Shown in pieces: positions 1 to 5,483 of a DNA stretch of 5,483 bases (its first letter is position 1; every line of letters starts with the position of its first letter). The notes beneath the pieces were generated by a model. The model ran no database searches and was not told the origin of the DNA. It worked only from the letters and a program-made list of their open reading frames with translations. This DNA is from Acidobacteriota bacterium (GTDB taxonomy: Bacteria > Acidobacteriota > Terriglobia > Terriglobales > Acidobacteriaceae). The position numbers and the translations under genes are program-made. The DNA lies in the NCBI GenBank assembly GCA_021811745.1, contig JAJZNH010000716.1, forward strand, positions 1 through 5,483. The letters run 5' to 3'.

Positions 1-2100
1 TGGGTCCGCGTTGTAGTCGGGGCAGGCCATGAACGGCCCAAACAACCCGCGACGCATCACCATCACCTTGCCGCAGTTCTCGCAGTATTCCTCAGTGTCG
101 CCTGCCTCCTGCGCTTCGGGCGTATTCAGGTCCGGCTTGGAAGCGATGTTTTCCTTGGTAAAGGTGCAGCTTGTGGGGTCCTTCTTGTTGTACGCGGAGC
201 ACGCGTAGAAGGTGCCAAACTTGCCCCACTTCAGCACCAGCGGCGATCCACACAGCTCGCACTTCTCGTTGGTGAACTGTTCCATCCGCTTGATGTCTTC
301 CATGTTCTTGCTGGCGTCTTTAAGCTCACCCTCAAAGTAGTCATAGAAGCCGTTCAGCAGATCGGTCCACTTCTCCTTGCCCTGCTCGATGTCGTCGAGT
401 TCCTCTTCGAGGTGGGCCGTGTACTTGGTGTCGAAGATGTAGGGGAAGTTCTGTACCAGTAGATCGCAGACCACCACGCCGATCTCGGTGGGATAGAAGC
501 GGCCGCGCGAACCTCCATGCTTGACCACGTACTCGCGGTCCTGAATGGTGCTGATGATCGACGCATAGGTGGAAGGCCGGCCAATGCCACGCTCCTCCAA
601 CTCCTTGACCAGCGAAGCTTCATTGTAGCGCGGCGGCGGTTCGGTAAAGTGCTGCTCGTTCAGAAGCTCTTCCAGTTCCAGCGTCTTCACGCCGTCCAGA
701 TTGGGCAGTTTGTTGGCCGACTCATCGTCTTCGTCCTTCTTCTCGGTCGAGGCTTCGTAAACTTTCAGGAAGCCATCGAACCGCATCACCGAACCGGAGA
801 CCCGGAAGTCGTAGGTCCTCCCCGTCTTCGGCGAAACCGCCGCTATCCTGGCTGTGGTGACATCGAAGACCGCCGGCGTCATCTGCGAGGCGACAAAACG
901 CTTCCAGATCAGCGTGTAGAGCTTCAACTGCTCGTCGCTGAGGTAGCGCGCGATGGACTCCGGTGTCCGCGCGGCATCCGTCGGGCGGATGGCTTCATGG
1001 GCATCCTGCGCCTCTGACTTGCCCTTGTACTCGTTCGGCGTCGTCGGCAGATACTTTGGCCCCAGCTTTTGGGCAATCCACTCCCGCGCACTGACCTTCG
1101 CTTCCGGCGCCACGCGCGGCGAATCAGTACGCATGTACGTGATCAGACCCACGGTGCCCTCGGCGCCGACGTCAACACCCTCATAGAGCCGCTGCGCGAT
1201 GCCCATGGTGCGCCGCACGTTGAAGCCCAGCTTGTTGGCCGCATCCCGCTGCAACTGGCTGGTGATGAACGGAGGCAGCGGCTTGCGCTGCTGCTCGCGC
1301 GATTGCACCGAGACCACCGACCATCGCGCCCGTTCGAGGGCCGACATGACCTCATCCATCGCTGGCTTGCCCGCAACGGCGTTGTTGATGAACTGCGCCT
1401 TGCCATCCTTGTCCTGGCCGTTCGGCACGCGGATCGACTCTCCGTCGATCCCGACCAGGCGTGCCTTGAAGCTTTCGCCCGCACGCTTCTCGGGATGGAG
1501 TAGCGCATCCAGCGTCCAATACTCCACCGGCTGAAAGGCGCGGATCTCCCGCTCCCGCTCCACGATCAGCCGCACCGCGACCGTCTGCACGCGGCCAGCC
1601 GAAAGCCCGCGCCGGACTTTATCCCAAAGCAACGGCGAAATCTGGTAGCCTACCAGCCGGTCCAGCACGCGTCGCGTCTGCTGCGCATCCACCAGGTTCT
1701 GGTCTACATCCCTGGCGTGCTTGAACGCCTCTTCCACCGCCTTCTTCGTAATCTCGTTGAAGGTTACGCGCCGGATCTTCTTCCGTTCCGCGGCTGTCTT
1801 TCCCAACTGCATCGCCAGGTGGTAGGCAATCGCTTCGCCCTCGCGGTCCGGGTCAGGCGCAAGATAAACCTCGTCAGCCTTTGCGGCTGCCTTCTTGAGC
1901 TGCTCCACAATCTTTTCTTTGCCGGGCGAAACGACCAGTTCCGGCACGAACGTCCGCTTCTTCAGCTCCACGCCAATATCGTTCTTGGGCAGGTCCATGA
2001 TGTGCCCGATCGACGCGCGCACCTCAAAACCCTTGCCCAGATACTTCTCGATCGTCTTCGCCTTCGCGGGGGATTCGACGATCACCAATGATTTGCTCAT
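1..2100 (-). CDS. topA: DNA topoisomerase I (type IA), C-terminus cut by the window edge
   Basis: Type IA topoisomerase: it cuts one DNA strand through a 5'-phosphotyrosine, passes the other strand and relaxes negative supercoils in the nucleoid. The frame is open for 700 codons from ATG at 2100 to base 1. The Toprim domain (about residues 1-120) opens with IVESPAKAKTIEKYL, giving Glu9, and has DPDREGEA with metal-binding Asp83, Asp85 and Glu87. SAGRVQTVAVR (167-177) is the family signature. GLITYMRTDS carries catalytic Tyr322 (E. coli Tyr319) and Arg324; HEAIRPT follows at 368-374, and a GIGRPSTYA segment lies at 505-513. The tail begins C4 zinc fingers: Cys614, 617, 634 and 645, then Cys673, 676 and 693, with the fourth Cys of the second finger expected just beyond the edge. 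Asp/Glu/Lys-rich residues 453-462 look like a surface loop. It lies downstream of dprA on the same strand, across a 615-base gap. Identification is certain; total length is unknown. Confidence 0.98.
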   Translation of the reverse strand, partial: MSKSLVIVESPAKAKTIEKYLGKGFEVRASIGHIMDLPKNDIGVELKKRTFVPELVVSPGKEKIVEQLKKAAAKADEVYLAPDPDREGEAIAYHLAMQLGKTAAERKKIRRVTFNEITKKAVEEAFKHARDVDQNLVDAQQTRRVLDRLVGYQISPLLWDKVRRGLSAGRVQTVAVRLIVEREREIRAFQPVEYWTLDALLHPEKRAGESFKARLVGIDGESIRVPNGQDKDGKAQFINNAVAGKPAMDEVMSALERARWSVVSVQSREQQRKPLPPFITSQLQRDAANKLGFNVRRTMGIAQRLYEGVDVGAEGTVGLITYMRTDSPRVAPEAKVSAREWIAQKLGPKYLPTTPNEYKGKSEAQDAHEAIRPTDAARTPESIARYLSDEQLKLYTLIWKRFVASQMTPAVFDVTTARIAAVSPKTGRTYDFRVSGSVMRFDGFLKVYEASTEKKDEDDESANKLPNLDGVKTLELEELLNEQHFTEPPPRYNEASLVKELEERGIGRPSTYASIISTIQDREYVVKHGGSRGRFYPTEIGVVVCDLLVQNFPYIFDTKYTAHLEEELDDIEQGKEKWTDLLNGFYDYFEGELKDASKNMEDIKRMEQFTNEKCELCGSPLVLKWGKFGTFYACSAYNKKDPTSCTFTKENIASKPDLNTPEAQEAGDTEEYCENCGKVMVMRRGLFGPFMACPDYNADP

Positions 2101-2105
2101 TGCCA

Positions 2106-2111
2106 TCCTTT
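2106..2111 (-). promoter_or_regulatory. Ribosome binding site of topA, deciding the start
   Basis: The minus strand reads AAAGGA five bases before the ATG at 2100. A second in-frame ATG at 2106 (giving Met-Ala-Met-Ser) overlaps this purine run, so it is too close to use it. An in-frame TAA at 2110-2112 rules out any longer protein. The ATG at 2100 also gives the usual family N-terminus, MSKSLVIVESP. Confidence 0.75.
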
Positions 2112-2486
2112 ATATTCCTGTAACAACGCTACACCGTTGGGCCCTGCTGATACCCAATGAAGCCGAGGCCCTCAAAATCTACCCGAAGGGGAAACCACTG
2201 AGAGTTGGGAGCACGCTGCCATCCAAGGCAGTCCATACTCGTCCCGGAAACATCCAATTGGACTGAGCAAATCCGATTCCGTCTCGCTCCTGCCTACGCC
2301 AGAATCCGATCAGCTGTTCCCGTGCTTCCCCTATCTGAGTAAAAACTGGCTGCAAGAGTTGCAAGCTAACACGGAACACCTTGCCGTTTCCACTTTTCAA
2401 CGAATTTTCTTCTTCTTTTCGTCCCATCTCCAGGGACACACCGCCATTTGAAGGTTCAATCCTGCCGCAAACTCCCGGAGTTACGC

Positions 2487-2593
2487 CATTTTCAGAGATG
2501 CTGTCGCGTTTCCGGGGTAGTTCGAGGCCGCCAAGCCTTGACGGTTGCGGCGACTGGATAGATAGGGCTCGAACTGCACCATCTCTGAAAATG
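2487..2593. repeat. 14-base perfect inverted repeat in the dprA-topA gap
   Basis: CATTTTCAGAGATG at 2487-2500 is the exact reverse complement of CATCTCTGAAAATG at 2580-2593, with 79 bases between the arms. The inner flanks also share an 8-base block: AGTTCGAG at 2519-2526 and CTCGAACT at 2569-2576, again as reverse complements, though the distances to the 14-base arms differ (18 and 3 bases). The arrangement could be two oppositely oriented copies of a short dispersed element, the ends of a miniature transposon remnant, or a foldable RNA element. No transposase and no flanking target duplication were seen. Confidence 0.6.
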
Positions 2594-2663
2594 CAATCGC
2601 AAGGTGTTGAGGATCGTATGGAACGGCTCCGCGAGAAAATCGACTCGCCTGTCCAGAAGAAGA

Positions 2664-2688
2664 GATGGAAACCATCCTCATCAGGATG
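2664..2688 (-). other. Small overlapping hairpins just downstream of dprA
   Basis: About 28 bases after the dprA stop the transcript can form CATCCT-GATG-AGGATG (2673-2688), a perfect six-pair stem with a four-base loop. An overlapping GATGG-TTT-CCATC stem (2664-2676) competes with it. The U-run is only three bases (GGTTTCC), so this is not a convincing intrinsic terminator. It may be a weak terminator, an RNA-end stabiliser or chance. Confidence 0.3.
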
Positions 2689-2715
2689 CAAACGGCGGCT
2701 GACCTCTTCCGGACG

Positions 2716-3897
2716 TCATATCGTCCTCACGTAATTTTTTCCAGGCAACTGGCGCACGCGGCCTGCCATCTCGAGCTCAAAAAGAGCGGTAAATACTTCT
2801 GAGGAGGTAAGTTGCGCCTCCAAAAGCTCAAGAACCTCGTCGATCTGCAGGCTTTCGTCGCTGCGCAAAACCTCCAGCACCATGGCCTCCTGCGGCCGAA
2901 GAACCGGATCAGGCAATAAGGATGCGGCTGCCTCCGATTTGGATGCAGGCGGCGCCTCATCCTCCAGTTCCATTCGTACCTGTGAGGACAATTCCTCCCA
3001 GACGTCTTCCCACGAGGCCGTCAGCTTAGCGCCCTGTTTAATCAGCGTGTTAGGGGTCCATGAGCCCTTGCTGGTCACATTACCCGGCACGGCAAAGACG
3101 TCACGATTCTGATCTTCCGCGCAGCGCGCTGTCACGCGTGTTCCCGAGTTTTCACTTGCCTCGATCACCAGCACAGCCACGCTCAGGCCGCTCAGGATGC
3201 GGTTACGCCGCGGAAAGTTCTGTGGGGCCGGAAACGTGCCCATCGGCACTTCGCTGACAATCGCGCCACCCGTGGCGAGGATCTCCTCCGACAGCTTTTT
3301 ATTCTCCTTGGGATAAACCACGTCAATTCCGGTACCCCAAACGGCGACAGTGGGCATGCGCGCCGCCAGCGCCCCTTTATGCGCGTAGGAGTCGATTCCG
3401 CGTGCCATGCCACTCACGATCAGCAGACCCCGCGCCGCCAGGTCCCGCGCCAGCATCTCCGCCATGCCGGTTCCGTAGGGGCTGGGATGCCGCGTGCCGA
3501 CCACGGCAATTGCCGGCCGTTTCAAAAGACGCACATCGCCGCGCACCCAAAGTACCGGGGGAGGGTCGTAAATCTCCTTGAGCCGCTCCGGGTACTCCGG
3601 ACAGGCGAGACTCACAACGGTCGCGGCCTGCGCCGCTACGCGCGCCCACTCCTGCTCGGCCGCTTTGCGGGCTTTGCCGTCGAAGATAAACTGCGCCGCT
3701 TCGGCTGGGAACCTGAGCCCTTCGAGTTGTGTCAGCGTCAGCTCAAAGATTCTGTCCGGCGCATCGATCCCCCGCATGGCGTCCAGAATCCGCCTGGGTC
3801 CCAAGCCGGGCGTCATCGCCAGCGCCAGCCATGCCAGTCGCTTCTCATCCACTTCCTGCGGCCGGGGAGCTTCGACGTCATTGGCCGGCATCGTCAT
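2716..3897 (-). CDS. dprA: DNA-processing protein DprA (Smf)
   Basis: DprA binds incoming single-stranded DNA in the cytoplasm during natural transformation, displaces SSB and loads RecA. With the ATG at 3897 it has 393 residues, normal for three-domain members. A helix-hairpin-helix/SAM-like region near the N-terminus holds TPGLGPRRI (29-37). The Rossmann-like core (about 95-300) has AVVGTRHPSPYG (131-142), SGMARGID (162-169), FPRRNRI (228-234), SGTRVTA (251-257) and VFAVPG (267-272). An acidic, Ala-rich linker (about 310-330) leads to a C-terminal winged-helix-like domain (about 333-393). The core motif reads GTRVTA where GS(L/M)ITA is commoner. The 3897 start is preferred because GGAGG lies 10 bases upstream; ATGs at 3906 and 3891 and a GTG at 3927 are in frame and possible. 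It is transcribed towards topA and divergently from mqnA. Family assignment is firm; whether the host is transformable is not shown, since dprA is also kept in species not known to be competent. Confidence 0.96.
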   Translation of the reverse strand: MTMPANDVEAPRPQEVDEKRLAWLALAMTPGLGPRRILDAMRGIDAPDRIFELTLTQLEGLRFPAEAAQFIFDGKARKAAEQEWARVAAQAATVVSLACPEYPERLKEIYDPPPVLWVRGDVRLLKRPAIAVVGTRHPSPYGTGMAEMLARDLAARGLLIVSGMARGIDSYAHKGALAARMPTVAVWGTGIDVVYPKENKKLSEEILATGGAIVSEVPMGTFPAPQNFPRRNRILSGLSVAVLVIEASENSGTRVTARCAEDQNRDVFAVPGNVTSKGSWTPNTLIKQGAKLTASWEDVWEELSSQVRMELEDEAPPASKSEAAASLLPDPVLRPQEAMVLEVLRSDESLQIDEVLELLEAQLTSSEVFTALFELEMAGRVRQLPGKNYVRTI

Positions 3898-3907
3898 CGC
3901 AGCCATG

Positions 3908-3912
3908 CCTCC
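3908..3912 (-). promoter_or_regulatory. Ribosome binding site of dprA
   Basis: GGAGG on the minus strand sits 10 bases before the ATG at 3897, one base before the ATG at 3906 and 16 before the ATG at 3891, so 3897 is the best spaced. The GTG at 3927 has only a weaker GGTGGA close upstream. Confidence 0.55.
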
Positions 3913-3979
3913 GGCCGGCAATTGCACGCTTCCACCATCAACACAAACAACCGGGCCCTCATTTCATGGGATTGCGCTC

Positions 3980-4008
3980 ACCTTATTCTTGCCTGGGCCG
4001 TATGTCAA
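3980..4008 (-). promoter_or_regulatory. Predicted sigma70-type promoter for dprA
   Basis: On the minus strand a perfect -35 box TTGACA (4003-4008) is followed by a 17-base spacer and TAAGGT (3980-3985), which matches TATAAT at its first, second and last bases. Transcription would begin near 3973, leaving a leader of roughly 75 bases before the ATG at 3897. It lies in the gap shared with divergent mqnA. The -35 and spacing are strong and the -10 is weak. Confidence 0.5.
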
Positions 4009-4072
4009 GCTCACCAGCAGACCCCGACAGGGCCGCACGAATCTTTCTCGCAAAATTGGTAGTCTAAGAAAT

Positions 4073-4942
4073 GTGAGTTCAGATCCCGATGCTCGTTTGC
4101 GGGTTGCCGCCATCAACTTTCTGAATCCTGCGCCGCTGATGTGGGACTTCGAGCACCCGCCTCTCGATGCACCGCTCGCCCTCCGCTATCGGATCGACCG
4201 CATGTTGCCATCTAAGTGCGCAGCTCGCCTGAACGCCGGTGAGGCGGATCTCGGTCTTGTGCCCATTGCCGCCCTGGCCACCAGCCCGGGCCTGCGCATT
4301 CTTCCGGGGTGCACGATCGCGTCGAAGGGCCGGGTCCGCTCGCTCCTGCTGGTCCGCCGTGCCGCTCAGCCCCTGGCCGCGTTGCGCTCGGTGGCCGCCG
4401 ACACGGCCAGCCGCACCACGATCACTTACGCGCGCATTCTCTTTCATCATTGGGGCAATCCGGAGGTGCCGTTTCTGCCGATGCCCGCGGACCTCGACAC
4501 CATGCTCGAACGAGCCGACGCCGCCATCGTCATCGGCGACCCGGCTCTGCTCGCCCTGGAAGAGCGCGCCAACCGCTTTGAGCGCACCGGCGAAGAGCTC
4601 GTCTACCACGACATGGCCGAGGAGTGGCTCTTCCACACCGGCTTGCCCTTCGTCTCCGCCGTCTGGGCCGCCGCGCCGGACAGCCCGGTGGATGAAAGAG
4701 TTGCCGAAGACCTCATCCAATCCCGCAATCACGGTCTCGAGAATATTGAGGCTCTGGTCGCGGAGTGGTCGCCAAGGTTCGCCATGCCCGAGCAAACCAT
4801 TCGCTCCTATCTGACCTCCAACATCCACTACGTCCTCGACAACGAATGTCTGGAAGGTATGAGAGGCTTCTTCCGCATGGCCGCCGAGGCGGGCATTCTG
4901 CCAGAGTACAGCTTTTCCCTGGAAGAGTTTGCCGTCCGCTGA
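4073..4942 (+). CDS. mqnA: Chorismate dehydratase MqnA (futalosine menaquinone pathway)
   Basis: MqnA dehydrates chorismate to 3-[(1-carboxyvinyl)oxy]benzoate, the first committed step of the futalosine route to menaquinone in the cytoplasm. The 289-residue product is typical in length and has the family's periplasmic-binding-protein-like fold signatures: INFLNPAPL (14-22), matching the usual (Y/F)LN..PL opening, PSKCAARLNAGEADLGLVPIA (46-66), KGRVRSLLLVRR (85-96), DTASRTTITYARILF (110-124), AAIVIGDPALL (150-160) and EEWLFHTGLPFVSAVW (183-198). No signal peptide is seen, as expected for a cytosolic enzyme. The start is GTG at 4073, two bases inside an out-of-frame ATG-TGA, because family homology begins at once after it. 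The frame stays open upstream into sequence antisense to dprA, but that extension looks unrelated. The Shine-Dalgarno sequence is weak (AAGAA only). It is divergent from dprA; its partners MqnB-MqnE are not in this window. Confidence 0.94.
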   Translation: MSSDPDARLRVAAINFLNPAPLMWDFEHPPLDAPLALRYRIDRMLPSKCAARLNAGEADLGLVPIAALATSPGLRILPGCTIASKGRVRSLLLVRRAAQPLAALRSVAADTASRTTITYARILFHHWGNPEVPFLPMPADLDTMLERADAAIVIGDPALLALEERANRFERTGEELVYHDMAEEWLFHTGLPFVSAVWAAAPDSPVDERVAEDLIQSRNHGLENIEALVAEWSPRFAMPEQTIRSYLTSNIHYVLDNECLEGMRGFFRMAAEAGILPEYSFSLEEFAVR

Positions 4943-5024
4943 TTCGTGATCGCTTCCATGCACTCTTCCGGGCCGGGAACCAGCGGCTGCACCGTTTCTG
5001 TCTCTCCAAACATCCAAAGCGCAC

Positions 5025-5029
5025 AGGAG
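5025..5029 (+). promoter_or_regulatory. Ribosome binding site of the reductase gene
   Basis: AGGAG lies 12 bases before the ATG at 5042, slightly farther than ideal. The 99 bases between the mqnA stop and this ATG hold no clear terminator or strong promoter, so read-through from mqnA is possible. Confidence 0.5.
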
Positions 5030-5041
5030 AAGAGCTTCCCT

Positions 5042-5483
5042 ATGTCTCAGAAAATTGCCTTCATTACCGGTGGGAACCGAGGCATCGGATTCCAGACTGC
5101 ACTCGAACTCAAGGACATTGCGAAAGTCGTCATCGGCTCACGTAATCTCGTACAGGGCGAGCAGGCGGCGGAAAAGCTGCGCGCCGCGGGCGCCGATGCC
5201 GATGTACTCGAATTCGACATTACCCTGCCTACGGCCCCGCAGGTTGCTTACGATTATTTCAATTCCCGTTATGGACGACTCGATATCCTCATCAACAATG
5301 CGGGTATCGCCGCTGCATCTTTTTCGAGCACTGGCCCCGAGCATCGCGCGGCTGACGTCCCTCTTGATCTGCTCCACAGGGTTTTCGCTACCAACTTCTT
5401 TGCGCAGGTGGCTCTTACGCAGGCGCTGCTGCCGTTACTCAAGCAAAGCCCGGCAGGCCGCATCGTCAACCTGTCGAGCATTC
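5042..5483 (+). CDS. Short-chain dehydrogenase/reductase, carbonyl reductase 1-like, cut by the window edge
   Basis: The first 147 residues of a classical SDR oxidoreductase, expected to be cytosolic and to use a nicotinamide cofactor to reduce a carbonyl or oxidise an alcohol. Visible landmarks are the dinucleotide-binding TGGNRGIG (9-16), Arg34 after the second strand (IGSRN), Asp59 in LEFDIT, NNAG (85-88), the structural and catalytic Asn118 in ATNFF, and IVNLSSI ending at the edge, where Ser146 is the likely catalytic Ser. The YxxxK pair lies beyond the window. Arg13 within the glycine motif and Arg34 favour NADPH. The arrangement GGNRGIG, LDILINNAGIA, TNFF and LLPLLK...GRIVNLSSI resembles the human CBR1 subgroup more than FabG. 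It follows mqnA by 99 bases on the same strand, but nothing links it to menaquinone synthesis. The substrate cannot be told from the sequence. Confidence 0.93.
   Translation, partial: MSQKIAFITGGNRGIGFQTALELKDIAKVVIGSRNLVQGEQAAEKLRAAGADADVLEFDITLPTAPQVAYDYFNSRYGRLDILINNAGIAAASFSSTGPEHRAADVPLDLLHRVFATNFFAQVALTQALLPLLKQSPAGRIVNLSSI

Larger units (their letters stand above)
2101..2715. other. 615-base dprA-topA intergenic region without a supported gene
   Basis: This stretch separates the dprA stop from the topA start. By eye it is less GC-rich than the genes, with pyrimidine-rich runs such as the one near 2400-2420. Open frames exist: 170 codons on the minus strand from a TTG at 2691 to 2179, a 66-codon minus frame ending at 2481, and 117 codons on the plus strand from a TTG at 2381 that runs past the dprA stop. 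None shows a recognisable domain, a well-placed ribosome site or a start matching a known family, so I do not call them genes. What is visible is the inverted repeat at 2487-2593, a hairpin just after dprA, and a small dyad (CAACG/CGTTG, 2124-2139) in the topA leader. The topA promoter probably lies here, but I could not place it confidently. A decayed gene or an old insertion is possible. Confidence 0.6.

Noticed and set aside
517..1503. Plus-strand frames of 166 and 144 codons inside topA
   Set aside because: They are antisense to continuous, motif-bearing topA coding sequence and show no family features.
2481..2691. Start sites for a small minus-strand gene after dprA (ATG at 2681 or TTG at 2691)
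   Set aside because: Neither start has a well-spaced Shine-Dalgarno, the two frames compete, and both cross the inverted repeat; coding is not supported from sequence alone.
2381..2734. 117-codon plus-strand frame in the dprA-topA gap, converging on the dprA end
   Set aside because: TTG start, no good ribosome site, no known motif, and it runs into the dprA stop region on the opposite strand.
3578..4072. Upstream extension of the mqnA frame, giving a 454-residue protein
   Set aside because: The extra sequence is antisense to dprA, is rich in Ser/Arg/Pro as shadow frames are, and MqnA homology begins right at the GTG at 4073.
4963..4990. Possible terminator hairpin after mqnA (TTCCGGGCCGGGAA and CAGCGGCTG)
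   Set aside because: Stems are only four pairs long and no T-run follows, so it does not qualify as an intrinsic terminator.
4079..5017. 312-codon minus-strand frame opposite mqnA
   Set aside because: It mirrors a well-identified gene in GC-rich DNA, has no recognisable domain, and its Gly/Arg/Val-rich make-up is typical of an antisense shadow.
1..5483. A new defence, mobile or RNA-based system
   Set aside because: All long coding regions belong to well-known families; no CRISPR repeats, transposase, recombinase, tRNA/rRNA or toxin-antitoxin signature was seen on either strand.

Overview
The window carries four protein genes of a high-GC bacterium. None is visibly broken, and the two outer ones are cut only by the window ends. 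The organism is probably an Acidobacteriota member: the DprA GNVTSKGSWTPN segment resembles what I remember from that phylum, and an MqnA-type (futalosine route) menaquinone gene fits. This placement comes from memory of family sequences, not from a search.

Layout. Positions 1-2100 (minus strand) hold the first 700 residues of DNA topoisomerase I (topA); its C-terminal zinc-finger tail runs off the left edge. Positions 2101-2715 form a 615-base gap of somewhat lower GC with no convincing gene. It contains a 14-base perfect inverted repeat and small hairpins. Positions 2716-3897 (minus) encode DprA, so the order of transcription is dprA then topA, a pairing found in many bacteria but here separated by the gap. 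Positions 3898-4072 are a divergent promoter region. A good sigma70-like promoter (TTGACA, 17-base spacer, TAAGGT) faces dprA. Positions 4073-4942 (plus) encode chorismate dehydratase MqnA, starting at GTG. Positions 5042-5483 (plus) are the first 147 residues of a short-chain dehydrogenase/reductase resembling carbonyl reductase 1, cut by the right edge.

Function. The minus-strand pair deals with DNA: DprA loads RecA on incoming single strands during transformation, and TopA relaxes negative supercoils. The plus-strand genes are metabolic: MqnA makes the first dedicated intermediate of futalosine-dependent menaquinone synthesis, while the reductase's substrate is unknown. I see no CRISPR, phage, toxin-antitoxin or other defence system, no RNA gene and no complete mobile element. 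The least explained part is the dprA-topA gap.
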